Assembly: GCF_041321155.1 (NCBI RefSeq) | Contig: NZ_JBGGWB010000002.1 | Location: forward strand, 62,001 to 126,000 | Reading direction: 5' to 3' | Length of the DNA stretch: 64,000 nucleotides | Origin: Sphingomonas sp. IW22 | GTDB taxonomy: Bacteria > Pseudomonadota > Alphaproteobacteria > Sphingomonadales > Sphingomonadaceae | Shown: piece after piece, positions 34,409 through 41,909 of the stretch | Layout: the number at the start of each line of letters is the position of its first letter | Numbering within the stretch: position 1 is the first letter of the stretch | The notes under the pieces: model-generated | Databases searched by the model: none | What the model was told of the DNA's origin: nothing | Seen by the model: the letters and a program-made list of their open reading frames with translations, nothing else | Made by a program: the position numbers and the translations under genes

Positions 34409-34963
34409 ATGCTGACGCTGCCCAACATCCTGACGCTATCGCGCATCTTCGCCGTGCCGCTGCTCGTCGGCCTGTTGTGGTGGCCGCAATGGCAGGGGGG
34501 CTATGCGCTGGCGTTCGTCCTCTACTGCATTGTCGGTTTCACCGATTACCTTGACGGCTATCTGGCCCGTTCGCAGGGGACGGTGTCAAAGCTGGGCGTG
34601 TTTCTGGACCCGATTGCGGACAAGATCATGGTGGCGGCGGTCGTCATGATGCTGGTCGGCACACGCGACATTGCGGGCGTTCATCTGATCGCGGCGATCA
34701 TCATCCTGTTGCGGGAAATCATGGTGTCCGGCCTCAGGGAGTTTCTGGGCGGGCTGCGCGTGTCGATGCCGGTGTCGCGGCTGGCCAAATGGAAGACCAC
34801 CCTGCAACTGGTGGCGCTGGGTGCGCTGATCCTGGGCGGCGCGCTGCCCGAATGGGCATTCGTGCATCAGGTGGGCCTGATCGCGCTGTGGGGCGCGGCG
34901 GTGCTGACGATGGTGACGGGCTGGGATTATCTGCGCGTCGGCCTGAAACATATGGACAGCTGA
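34409..34963 (+). CDS. pgsA: CDP-diacylglycerol-glycerol-3-phosphate 3-phosphatidyltransferase
   Basis: A 184-residue membrane enzyme with the CDP-alcohol phosphotransferase motif D-G-x2-A-R-x8-G-x3-D-x3-D in DYLDGYLARSQGTVSKLGVFLDPIADK, plus NILTLSRIFAVPLL at the start and LLREIMVSGLREFL. It makes phosphatidylglycerophosphate. ATG 34409 follows GGGGTG; the longer in-frame extension upstream covers the divergent promoter and is rejected. It is directly followed by moaD (next base), so the three genes pgsA-moaD-moaE are one transcription unit, a linkage common in alphaproteobacteria. Confidence 0.92.
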   Translation: MLTLPNILTLSRIFAVPLLVGLLWWPQWQGGYALAFVLYCIVGFTDYLDGYLARSQGTVSKLGVFLDPIADKIMVAAVVMMLVGTRDIAGVHLIAAIIILLREIMVSGLREFLGGLRVSMPVSRLAKWKTTLQLVALGALILGGALPEWAFVHQVGLIALWGAAVLTMVTGWDYLRVGLKHMDS

Positions 34964-35221
34964 ATGGCGATCGACATCCTGTATTTCGCCTGGGTGCGCG
35001 AAGCGATGGGCACCGGGGCCGAGCGGGTAGCGCCGCCCGCCGAGGTGGCGACCATGGGCCAGCTGGTCGAATGGCTGGCAGCGCGCAGCGACATCGCCGC
35101 CGCCGCACTGGCCGACCGGGCGCGTCTGCGCTTTGCGGTCGATCAGCAATTTGTGGAGGGCGACGCCCTAATTGCCGGCGCGCGCGAAATCGCGATATTT
35201 CCCCCGGTGACGGGCGGATGA
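34964..35221 (+). CDS. moaD: Molybdopterin synthase small subunit MoaD
   Basis: An 85-residue ubiquitin-like protein with the functional C-terminal GG (FPPVTGG), which is adenylylated and thiocarboxylated to carry sulfur. Its start codon directly follows the pgsA stop. The stop overlaps the moaE ATG by 4 bp, as usual for the two subunits of molybdopterin synthase. Confidence 0.93.
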   Translation: MAIDILYFAWVREAMGTGAERVAPPAEVATMGQLVEWLAARSDIAAAALADRARLRFAVDQQFVEGDALIAGAREIAIFPPVTGG

Positions 35222-35655
35222 TCGACGTCGCGGTTTCGCCCGAACCGATCGACATCGCCGCCGCGACCGAATCGGTGGAAGTGGCAGGGGCGGGCGGGAT
35301 TGCCAGCTTCATCGGGCGGGTGCGCGCCGATGATGGCGTTCGTGCGCTGGCGCTGGAACATTATCCCGGCATGACCGAAGCGGCGCTGGTCGCGATTGGC
35401 GAGGAAGCGGCGCGGCGCTGGTCGTTGATGGCGGTGACGATCCGCCACCGCGTCGGCCCGATGGTGCCGGGCGACCGCATCGTGTTCGTCGCCGCTGCCG
35501 CCGCGCATCGGGCCGATGCGCTGGCTGCCTGTGCCTATTGCATCGACCGGCTCAAAACCGACGCTCCGTTCTGGAAGCGCGAGGCCACCGACGACGGCGA
35601 GCGGTGGGTAGATGCGCGGGAGGCAGACCAGCGCAGGGCGGCCGACTGGGCCTGA
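35218..35655 (+). CDS. moaE: Molybdopterin synthase catalytic subunit MoaE
   Basis: A 145-residue MoaE with the family elements GGIASFIGRVR, LEHYPGMTEAAL, TIRHRVGPMVPGDRIVFVAAAAAHR, YCIDRLKTDAPFWKREATDDGERWVDAR. The Lys residues in the last segment line the active site. It inserts two sulfurs from MoaD into precursor Z. Ends before a hairpin at 35672-35700. Confidence 0.94.
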   Translation: MIDVAVSPEPIDIAAATESVEVAGAGGIASFIGRVRADDGVRALALEHYPGMTEAALVAIGEEAARRWSLMAVTIRHRVGPMVPGDRIVFVAAAAAHRADALAACAYCIDRLKTDAPFWKREATDDGERWVDAREADQRRAADWA

Positions 35656-35671
35656 CGCCCATTCATGAAAA

Positions 35672-35700
35672 AAGGGGCGCCGCGATGTGCGACGCCCCTT
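35672..35700 (-). terminator. Hairpin between moaE and the fasciclin gene
   Basis: AAGGGGCG (35672-35679) pairs with CGCCCCTT (35693-35700), with an inner CGC/GCG pairing in the loop. Six As at 35668-35673 become a U-run in the leftward transcript, so it best terminates the fasciclin gene; it may also serve moaE. Confidence 0.65.
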
Positions 35701-35722
35701 CGCTCCGCAGTGACGCGAGCGA

Positions 35723-36466
35723 TTACGATCCGGCAGAGGCCGCAGCCGGGGCCAGCTGGGGTACGACCACGCCGTTCACGACATGAACGACGCCGTTCGA
35801 TGCCTCGACATCGGGCTGGGCCAGATAGCTCTTATTGCCGCTGACATCGCTCAGGGCGATCGCGGCGCCTTCTTCGGCGATGGTCAGCGGGCTGCCCTCA
35901 ACCGTCGTCAGCGTGGCCTTGCCGCCGCCGGCCTTGATCTGCTCACGCAGCTGTTCCAGCGAAACCTTGCCCGGCACGACATGATAGGTCAGCACCTTGG
36001 TCAGGGTCGGCTTGTTTTCGGGCTTCAGCAGCGTGTCGAGCGTGCCGGGGGCAAGGCGCGTAAACGCCTCGTTTTCAGGCGCGAAGACGGTGAACGGGCC
36101 AGGGCCGGACAGCGTGGCGCCAAGGTCGGCGGCCTTCACGGCGGTGGCCAGCGTCGACAGCTTGGGGTTGTTCGTCGTGGCGTCCGTGATGGTCTGGCCA
36201 GCGGGATCGGCCGCAGTGCTGGGGGTGCCAGTGGTGCCTGCCGTGCCAGTGGTGCCTGAAGTGCCGGGCGTGTCGGTGGTGCCGGGCGCTGCGCGGGTCG
36301 TGCCGGGCGAAACGCCAGGCGCGGTGCCGCTGGGGGTGGCAGTGGTCGACTGCGGGGTCGTCGCGGTCGTGCCGGGCTGCGTCGCGGGCGCAGGGGTGGT
36401 CTGAGCGATCGCCAGGCTCGAAGTGGCGGCGAGACCAGCCAGTGCGAGGATGGACAGATTGAGCAT
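35723..36466 (-). CDS. Secreted fasciclin-domain protein
   Basis: A 247-residue exported protein. The signal MLNLSILALAGLAATSSLAIA is followed by a long Thr/Pro/Gly/Ser-rich linker (residues about 22-88), then one FAS1 domain with NNPKLSTLATAVKAADLGATLSGPGPFTVFAPENEAFTRL, the H1 motif, and LTYHVVPGKVSL and VHVVNGVVVPQL (H2). FAS1 domains mediate adhesion or cell-surface interactions. ATG 36466 with GGAGAAG upstream is preferred to a TTG 12 bp earlier. The repeated low-complexity linker may vary between strains. Confidence 0.88.
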   Translation of the reverse strand: MLNLSILALAGLAATSSLAIAQTTPAPATQPGTTATTPQSTTATPSGTAPGVSPGTTRAAPGTTDTPGTSGTTGTAGTTGTPSTAADPAGQTITDATTNNPKLSTLATAVKAADLGATLSGPGPFTVFAPENEAFTRLAPGTLDTLLKPENKPTLTKVLTYHVVPGKVSLEQLREQIKAGGGKATLTTVEGSPLTIAEEGAAIALSDVSGNKSYLAQPDVEASNGVVHVVNGVVVPQLAPAAASAGS

Positions 36467-36573
36467 CAGCTTCTCCAATCAAAACTTACAGGACATATGA
36501 ATACGCAGAACAGGAAAACCGGGGTGCGCGTCGCGGCGGGGGAGGGGGGAGCGACACGACGCGCAAAAGGAAT

Positions 36574-36598
36574 TACGCCCCAGCGCTCCCCCGGTTCC
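36574..36598 (-). promoter_or_regulatory. Weak sigma-EcfG-like promoter candidate upstream of the fasciclin gene
   Basis: On the minus strand GGAAC (36598-36594) and CGTA (36577-36574) are 16 nt apart. The -35 element is perfect, the -10 element differs from cGTT at one position. The predicted transcript would have a 100-nt leader before the fasciclin ATG. Confidence 0.25.
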
Positions 36599-37527
36599 TA
36601 CCGCCCTTGGGCCGGGGGCTCAACCGCGCTGGCCGCAACGCGCAATACTTCGGCCAGCAGGCGGAAGTCGCGCTCCCGCGGGGAGGCCCGCCGCCAGACC
36701 AGCGCGATGCGCCGTGCCGCGCGCGCGGCGTCGATCGGGCGCACGTCGATATGCGTGCCGCGCAGGATGCCCGCGCCGATCGCCATTTCGGGCAGCATCG
36801 TCACGCCCAGCCCGTTTTCGACCATCTGCACGATGGTATGCAGCGACGTGCCCAGCATGGCCGCCTGCCCGCGCAATTCGGGGCTGGCGCACACCGCCAG
36901 CGCATGGTCGCGCAGGCAATGGCCGTCCTCCAGCAGCAACAGCCGCGTCTCGTCGATATCTTCCGCCATGACCGGGCCGCTGCCGGGCAGCGTGTCGCCG
37001 TCGGGAAAGGCGACGAACAGCCGGTCTTCGAACAACGGCTCGATCTCGACGTCGCCACAGGCATAGGGCAGCGCCAGCAGCACGCAATCGGTGCGCCCGT
37101 TGTGAAGCGCCTCGCACGCGGGGCCGGTCGGCTCCTCGCGCAGATAGAGTTTCAGCTCGGGATATTCCTTTCGCAATTGCGGCAGGATTCGCGGCAACAG
37201 GAAAGGCGCGATCGTCGGGATGACGCTCATCCGCATCTCCCCGGTCAGCGGACGACCCGCCGCGCGGGCCAGTTCGCCCAACTCATCGGCTTCGCGCAGC
37301 ACCTGTCGCGCCTTGTCGGCGATGCGTTCACCCAACGGGGTGAAGCGAACAACGCGGCGGGTGCGTTCGACCAGTGTCACGCCGATCAGCGTCTCAAGCT
37401 CCCGGATACCCGCGGAAAGTGTGGATTGCGTGACGAAACACGCCTCTGCCGCGCGCCCGAAATGCCCCGCTTCGCGAAGGGCGACCAGATATTGAAGCTG
37501 CTTTAGCGTGGGCAGGTATGTGGTCAT
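36598..37527 (-). CDS. oxyR: LysR-type hydrogen peroxide sensor OxyR
   Basis: A 309-residue LTTR. The winged helix-turn-helix is in LPTLKQLQYLVALREAGHFGRAAEACFVTQSTLSAGIRELE. The redox centre is conserved: LLLLEDGHCLRDHALAVC has Cys204 and Cys213 nine residues apart, as Cys199 and Cys208 in Escherichia coli OxyR. It would sense peroxide and activate the divergent ahpC-ahpD. ATG 37527 is chosen because MTTYLPTLKQLQ is the family start; the longer frame reads into the intergenic promoter. Confidence 0.94.
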   Translation of the reverse strand: MTTYLPTLKQLQYLVALREAGHFGRAAEACFVTQSTLSAGIRELETLIGVTLVERTRRVVRFTPLGERIADKARQVLREADELGELARAAGRPLTGEMRMSVIPTIAPFLLPRILPQLRKEYPELKLYLREEPTGPACEALHNGRTDCVLLALPYACGDVEIEPLFEDRLFVAFPDGDTLPGSGPVMAEDIDETRLLLLEDGHCLRDHALAVCASPELRGQAAMLGTSLHTIVQMVENGLGVTMLPEMAIGAGILRGTHIDVRPIDAARAARRIALVWRRASPRERDFRLLAEVLRVAASAVEPPAQGR

Positions 37528-37541
37528 GCCCAATATGTGCG

Positions 37542-37562
37542 TTGATCGGCTGCGTCGATCAA
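37542..37562. promoter_or_regulatory. Candidate OxyR operator between oxyR and ahpC
   Basis: TTGATCG and CGATCAA are perfect inverted repeats with a 7-bp spacer. The inner part GATCG-N7-CGATC has the same geometry as the OxyR half-site GATAG-N7-CTATC and a T-N11-A pattern of LysR regulators. The position between divergent oxyR and ahpC fits autoregulation and activation. The second tetranucleotide pair expected 11 bp away is not clear. Confidence 0.5.
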
Positions 37563-37580
37563 TAGGCGCGGAATCATCGG

Positions 37581-37609
37581 TTGGAACAGACAGGGGGCAA
37601 TGCTTATGT
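37581..37609 (+). promoter_or_regulatory. Candidate sigma-70 promoter of ahpC
   Basis: TTGGAA at 37581-37586 and TTATGT at 37604-37609 with a 17-bp spacer. The OxyR-like dyad lies just upstream, in the activator position. The leader to ATG 37673 is about 57 nt and ends with AGGAGG. Confidence 0.4.
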
Positions 37610-37672
37610 GCAGTGCAACGCAACGGTGCTGCGACGCATCATGCGCCCTTATTCATTTAACAGGAGGCATAT

Positions 37673-38215
37673 ATGCTGACCGTCGGCGACAAGCTCCCCG
37701 AATTCACCGTTCCCGTCCAGCAGGGCACCGACGCCCTGCCCGCAGGCGAAACGCTCAGCCACGATGCGTTCCCTGGCAAGTGGAAGGTCCTGTTCTACTG
37801 GCCCAAGGACTTCACCTTTGTCTGCCCGACCGAAATCGTCGGCTACAGCGAGCTGAAGGGCGATTTTGAAGATCGCGACGCCGTCCTGATCGGCGCGTCG
37901 ACCGACACCGCGCACGTCCACCTCGCGTGGCGCAAGTCGGACCCGGATCTGGCCAAGGCCGATTTCCCCTGGATCGCGGACAATGGCCGCGTGCTGGCCG
38001 ACGCGCTGGGCATCGTCGACAAGAATGAGCATGTCGCATATCGCGCCACGTTCATCATCGACCCCGACAATGTCATCCAGGCGGTTCAGGTCAACGGCCT
38101 GAACGTCGGCCGTAACCCGGCCGAAACGCTGCGCGTGCTCGACGCGCTGCAAACCGACGAACTGTGCCCGTGCAACTGGAACAAGGGCGACGACGTCCTC
38201 CAGGTCGCGGCCTGA
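37673..38215 (+). CDS. ahpC: Peroxiredoxin AhpC
   Basis: A 180-residue typical 2-Cys peroxiredoxin. Peroxidatic Cys51 lies in DFTFVCPTEI; the C-terminus carries Cys165 and Cys167 (DELCPCNW), the resolving cysteines of the AhpD-reduced type known from mycobacteria. AGGAGG precedes ATG 37673. It reduces hydrogen and organic peroxides in the cytoplasm. It is divergent from oxyR and followed by ahpD, which presumably replaces AhpF as the reductant relay. Confidence 0.95.
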   Translation: MLTVGDKLPEFTVPVQQGTDALPAGETLSHDAFPGKWKVLFYWPKDFTFVCPTEIVGYSELKGDFEDRDAVLIGASTDTAHVHLAWRKSDPDLAKADFPWIADNGRVLADALGIVDKNEHVAYRATFIIDPDNVIQAVQVNGLNVGRNPAETLRVLDALQTDELCPCNWNKGDDVLQVAA

Positions 38216-38230
38216 TTTATCGAACCGAGG

Positions 38231-38262
38231 AAGGGCGCGTGGGCAACCCGCGCGCCCTTTTT
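38231..38262 (+). terminator. Rho-independent terminator between ahpC and ahpD
   Basis: AAGGGCGCG (38231-38239) pairs with CGCGCCCTT (38251-38259); a small GGG/CCC pairing closes the loop. Ts follow at 38258-38262. It begins 15 bp after the ahpC stop and is a classical terminator, so read-through into ahpD must be partial unless ahpD has its own promoter. Confidence 0.8.
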
Positions 38263-38294
38263 CGTGCCCGTTTCCCAGGATTTAGGAGTTTTCC

Positions 38295-38813
38295 ATGTCA
38301 CTCAAGGATTTCGCCCAGTCGCTGCCCGACTATGCAAAGGACATCCGCCTGAACGTCGGCTCGCTGCTGAACGAAGCCGGGCTGAACGATCAGCGCAAGT
38401 TCGGCACCATCCTCGCCTGCGCCCACGGCACCGGATACAAGCCGCTGGTCGAAGCGGCTGAGGCCGAATGCACGCCCAAGCTGTCGGCTGAAGCCGCAAC
38501 GGCGGCGCGCGCGGCGGCAGCGGTCATGGCGATGAACAACGTCTATTACCGCTTCACGCACCTCGCCGGGAACGAGGAATATCGCACCATGCCGGCCAAG
38601 CTGCGCATGAACGTCATCGGCGCGCCGGGCATCGACAAGGTCGATTTCGAGCTGTTCAGCCTGGCGGTCAGCGCCATGAACGGCTGCGGCATGTGCATCG
38701 ACGCGCATGAGCGGGTGCTGAAAAAGGCCGAGATGTCGGCATCCAACATCCAGGATTCGGTCCGCATCGCTTCGGTGATGAAGGCGCTGGCAACCGTTCA
38801 CGCCACGCTGTGA
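38295..38813 (+). CDS. ahpD: Alkyl hydroperoxide reductase AhpD
   Basis: A 172-residue AhpD. The thioredoxin-like active site is CxxC Cys131/Cys134 (MNGCGMCIDAHE), with the conserved His137 next to it; MAMNNVYYRF and the KLRMNVIG segment are family-typical. It passes electrons to AhpC, as in mycobacteria. GGAG precedes ATG 38295. It lies 79 bp after ahpC behind a terminator. Confidence 0.94.
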   Translation: MSLKDFAQSLPDYAKDIRLNVGSLLNEAGLNDQRKFGTILACAHGTGYKPLVEAAEAECTPKLSAEAATAARAAAAVMAMNNVYYRFTHLAGNEEYRTMPAKLRMNVIGAPGIDKVDFELFSLAVSAMNGCGMCIDAHERVLKKAEMSASNIQDSVRIASVMKALATVHATL

Positions 38814-38821
38814 TGCTCGCA

Positions 38822-38851
38822 CGGCACCTGGTCCCGATGGGCCGGGTGCCG
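38822..38851. terminator. Hairpin in the ahpD-tauE convergent gap
   Basis: CGGCACCTGG (38822-38831) and CCGGGTGCCG (38842-38851) pair over 10 bp with one G-T wobble and a 10-nt loop. It lies between convergent genes and may stop both transcripts; no T-run is present. Confidence 0.5.
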
Positions 38852-38857
38852 GTCGGA

Positions 38858-39634
38858 TCAGGTCAGCGCCTTGTAAATGCTGAACAGGCTGGTCGCGCTC
38901 AACACGGTCCCGACCATGATCAGCAGCCACCGGGTCGGGATGCGCTTTGCCATCATCGCTCCGAATGGCGCTGCCGCCACACCGCCGATCAGCAGGCCCA
39001 GGACCGGATGCCAGAATTCGGGACCAAAGCCGTTGGAGCCGATGCTGAACAGGAACGTCGCTGAGATCGTCACGGTCAGAAAGAACTCGACCGAATTGAC
39101 GGTCCCGATCGTCGTTCGCGGCGTCGCGCCCTGTATCAACAGGTTCGACGTCACGACCGGTCCCCACCCGCCCCCGCCCGCCGAATCGAGAAAGCCGCCG
39201 ATCAGGCCCAATGGTTCGACAATGCGGGGTTCGTGGTGGCGCTTCGGCGGATGCCGCCAGCCACGCCACAACAGATAAAGCCCGATCGAAGCCAGGTACG
39301 CCATGACAAACGGTCGCGTGACCGATGCATCCAGCGATGTCAGCAGATAGGCGCCGGTTACGCCGCCGATCACGCCGGGGACCAGCAGCCGCATGAACAA
39401 ACGCCAGTTGATGTTTCGATGGATCGCGTGACTGATGCCCGAGACGCCGGTCGTAAAGCATTCGACCAAATGCACGCCGGCAGACGCGGTCGCAGGGGGC
39501 ACGCCGATTACGCTGACCAGCAGGGTGCTGGAAATGACGCCAAATGCCATGCCCAACGCGCCGTCGACAATCTGCGCCAGCAGGCCGACCGCGACATAAG
39601 GCAGCATTTCCGCCAGTTCGATCCCCTGGAACAT
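38858..39634 (-). CDS. TauE/SafE family sulfite/sulfonate exporter
   Basis: A 258-residue membrane protein with 7-8 helices. The two repeats begin with AEMLPYVAVGLLAQIVDGALGMAFGVISSTLL and LGLIGGFLDSAGGGGWGPVVTSNLLI, the TauE/DUF81 pattern. Related proteins export sulfite or sulfoacetate. It is divergent from cysE, which makes a sulfur-metabolism role likely, but its substrate is not shown. A region of 155 bp separates it from cysE. Confidence 0.88.
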   Translation of the reverse strand: MFQGIELAEMLPYVAVGLLAQIVDGALGMAFGVISSTLLVSVIGVPPATASAGVHLVECFTTGVSGISHAIHRNINWRLFMRLLVPGVIGGVTGAYLLTSLDASVTRPFVMAYLASIGLYLLWRGWRHPPKRHHEPRIVEPLGLIGGFLDSAGGGGWGPVVTSNLLIQGATPRTTIGTVNSVEFFLTVTISATFLFSIGSNGFGPEFWHPVLGLLIGGVAAAPFGAMMAKRIPTRWLLIMVGTVLSATSLFSIYKALT

Positions 39635-39789
39635 CGCCGTCCTTACAATAGTGGTACGATAGGAATTACCGACGGGGGCGCGATCGACAAGACAGTTCGC
39701 GTTTGAACGACGATAGCGCGGATGGTGGCCATCCTTGGAATAGCTGTGTCTGCGCCCTAGATTACCGGCTTCGTGCCAGGGGACACGCC

Positions 39790-40470
39790 ATGCTCAAGGC
39801 GCTCAACGCCTATCTCGATTCCATTCGCGCGCGCGATCCAGCGCCGCGATCCCGCGCCGAAATCCTCCTTTATCCGGGGGTTTGGGCGCTTGGCTATCAT
39901 CGAATCGCCAACGCGCTGTTTCGGCGCGGCTGGTTTTTTGCCGCGCGTGCGGTGAATCACTGGTCACGCTGGATGACGGCGATCGACATCCATCCCGGCG
40001 CGACCATTGGCCGCAATTTCTTCATCGACCATGGCTTTACCGTGATCGGCGAAACCGCCGTGATCGGCAATGACGTGACGATTTACCAGTGCGTGACGCT
40101 GGGCGGGACCAGCCCGGACAATGGCGTCGCGGGCAAACGGCATCCGACCCTGCTGGACGGCTCGATCATCGGTTCGGGCGCGCAGGTGCTGGGGCCGATC
40201 ACCATCGGCCCGCGGGCGCGCGTCGGCGCCAATGCGGTCGTGACCAAGGATGTGCCCGAAGGCGCGACCATGGTCGGCATCCCCGCCAAATCGACGCTGG
40301 TGGAGGCCGAAACCTATCAGAAGCGGTTCGTGCCCTATGGCACGCCGTGCAGCGAATTGTCCGACCCCGCCGCCCAAAAGGTCGAGGCGCTGCGATGTGA
40401 GATCGAGGCGATTCGCAAACAGCTCGACAGCCTGCTGGCCGAGGAAGCGGAGCGGCGTAACCGCGCGTGA
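39790..40470 (+). CDS. cysE: Serine O-acetyltransferase
   Basis: A 226-residue SAT. The N-terminal helical part (LYPGVWALGYHRIANALF) is followed by the left-handed hexapeptide repeat: AIDIHPGATIGRNFFIDHGFTVIGETAVIGNDVTIYQCVTLGG, with catalytic His in IDHG and the KRHPTLLDG loop. The cytoplasmic enzyme activates serine for cysteine synthesis. The form is the short EpsC/CysE type. It overlaps DUF2794 by GTGA. ATG 39790 gives MLKALNAYLDSI; an upstream GTG/TTG extension is not needed. Confidence 0.93.
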   Translation: MLKALNAYLDSIRARDPAPRSRAEILLYPGVWALGYHRIANALFRRGWFFAARAVNHWSRWMTAIDIHPGATIGRNFFIDHGFTVIGETAVIGNDVTIYQCVTLGGTSPDNGVAGKRHPTLLDGSIIGSGAQVLGPITIGPRARVGANAVVTKDVPEGATMVGIPAKSTLVEAETYQKRFVPYGTPCSELSDPAAQKVEALRCEIEAIRKQLDSLLAEEAERRNRA

Positions 40471-40805
40471 CCGGCGATGTCGTTCCCCTGTCCACCCGGC
40501 GCGAATCGCAGATCGGTTTCGAGCGGCTTGAGCTGACGCGCATCCTGGATCTTTATGGCCGGATGGTCGCGGCGGGTCATTGGCGCGACTATGCGATCGA
40601 ATTGGGCCGGGAGGCGGCGATCTTCGCCGCGTTCCGACGCGCCGCAGAGCGTCCCGAAGTGCGGATCGAGAAGCGCCCGGCGCTGCGACAGCGACAGGGC
40701 ATGTGGGCGCTGGTCAACGAATCGGGCGCGGTGCTGAAACGCGGCCACGAACTGGCCGGCGTTCTGGCCCCCCTCGAACGCCGGCTGATGAAACTGGTCG
40801 ATTGA
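40467..40805 (+). CDS. DUF2794 family protein
   Basis: A 112-residue soluble protein of a family found in alphaproteobacteria: FERLELTRILDLYGRMVAAGHWRDYAIELGREAAIFAAFRRAAERPEVRIEKRPALR. Function unknown. It starts at GTG 40467 within the cysE stop, so it is coupled to cysteine synthesis at the translational level. Its stop directly abuts the stop of the convergent DUF2157 gene. Confidence 0.85.
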   Translation: MTGDVVPLSTRRESQIGFERLELTRILDLYGRMVAAGHWRDYAIELGREAAIFAAFRRAAERPEVRIEKRPALRQRQGMWALVNESGAVLKRGHELAGVLAPLERRLMKLVD

Positions 40806-41828
40806 TCAGGCGGTCACCGGCGGCAGGCGCAGGGCGATGCCGTTGCCCAGCGATTCCACCACCCGTCGCCGCATCGGCTGCCAGAAGGCCGAAAGCGTCA
40901 GCAGCGCCGATCCGATGATCAGGCCGGTAAACGCAGTACCCAGCTCGACCGCGCCAGCGCCCTTGAACAGCTGGTAAAGCGCGAACAGCACATAGCTGAG
41001 GCTCGACACAAGCAACGCGCGCCGGTCGACCGCCAGTGCGATGACGGCAAAGGCCATGTAGAGCGCAAGGACGATGGCGGCGATTCCCGGCCCCACCGGC
41101 CCGTCGAATACGCCGAGCAAGCGAAAGACCGGGTGCGCGATCAACGGTGCGGCCGCAAGGTGCAGCCAGAAGGCCACGTCGCTTGCCCGCGTCGTGCGCG
41201 TTCGATCCGACATGTCCCAACGCATGGCCAGGGCGAACGTCGCCAGCCCTGCAGCCAGTACGACCGGCAGGGTGGCATCGCGCGTTTCGGGCCAGATGAT
41301 GAAGAAGACGGCAACGACCGCACCGGTCAGCGCCAGTGCGCCCGCCGCCACGGTGATCGGTACCATGAAGCGCCGCCAATGCACCCACGCCGCCGCCACG
41401 CCCATCAGGGCGATACCGGCAACGATCGCGGCATTCACGCGGTCGCCGTAATCCGGATCGATCGACGCCAGCGCGGCGAACGGGGCGGCCACCACGCCGC
41501 CCACGAACGCGATAAGCAACAGGATGCTGGGCAACGCCATCCGGCGGCGGCGGGTGAAGTATTCGGCAAGCAGCCACGCTGCGCCCGCGACGCCGACGCC
41601 TGCCATTGCGGGGGTGATCGCCGCGCCGATCGGACCGATTGCGGCGAGCAGCAGCGCCAGCGCAACGGCGACAAAGATGTCGTTAAAGCCCGTCAGCAGC
41701 CGGAAATGTTCTTCATCGACAGCCGGCGAGCGGCGCTGCGCGGCCACATGCGCGCGCAACGCCGCAGCCGCAGCAGGGCTGATCGCGCCCGCCGTCACCG
41801 CTGCATCAAGGTCGGATTCGCTATACAT
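40806..41828 (-). CDS. DUF2157-like polytopic membrane protein
   Basis: A 340-residue protein with a short soluble N-terminus (MYSESDLDAAVTAGAISPAAAAALRAHVAAQRR) and about 9-10 hydrophobic segments; the layout resembles DUF2157 or DUF4401 proteins. Function unknown. ATG 41828 is preceded by GGAGGG at 2-3 nt spacing, close but plausible. The 46-bp palindrome (41840-41885) lies just upstream in the leader or promoter and probably governs this gene. Confidence 0.7.
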   Translation of the reverse strand: MYSESDLDAAVTAGAISPAAAAALRAHVAAQRRSPAVDEEHFRLLTGFNDIFVAVALALLLAAIGPIGAAITPAMAGVGVAGAAWLLAEYFTRRRRMALPSILLLIAFVGGVVAAPFAALASIDPDYGDRVNAAIVAGIALMGVAAAWVHWRRFMVPITVAAGALALTGAVVAVFFIIWPETRDATLPVVLAAGLATFALAMRWDMSDRTRTTRASDVAFWLHLAAAPLIAHPVFRLLGVFDGPVGPGIAAIVLALYMAFAVIALAVDRRALLVSSLSYVLFALYQLFKGAGAVELGTAFTGLIIGSALLTLSAFWQPMRRRVVESLGNGIALRLPPVTA

Positions 41829-41839
41829 GGCCTTCCCTC

Positions 41840-41885
41840 CTGTATTGCATGAGCATGACACCGGTGTTGTGGTCATGCAATACAG
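41840..41885. repeat. 46-bp near-perfect palindrome upstream of the DUF2157 gene
   Basis: The 13-bp arms CTGTATTGCATGA (41840-41852) and TCATGCAATACAG (41873-41885) are exact inverted complements. The 20-bp centre contains the perfect 10-bp palindrome ACACCGGTGT, also centred. Of the remaining five base pairs between arms and core, two pair, two are G-T wobbles and one mismatches, so nearly all 46 bp are symmetric. It lies 25 bp after the upstream gene and 11 bp before the DUF2157 ATG. Confidence 0.9.
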
Positions 41886-41909
41886 TTGGGCATGGCTCGT
41901 GGCAGAGGC

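Noticed and set aside
36545..36592. GGGGGAGC ... GCTCCCCC inverted repeat after oxyR
   Set aside because: The arms are 32 nt apart and there is no T-run; probably a GC-rich coincidence rather than the oxyR terminator.
37583..37607. GGAAC-N16-TTAT upstream of ahpC as a stress sigma promoter
   Set aside because: The -10 part does not match cGTT; the same stretch reads better as a sigma-70 promoter with TTGGAA and TTATGT.
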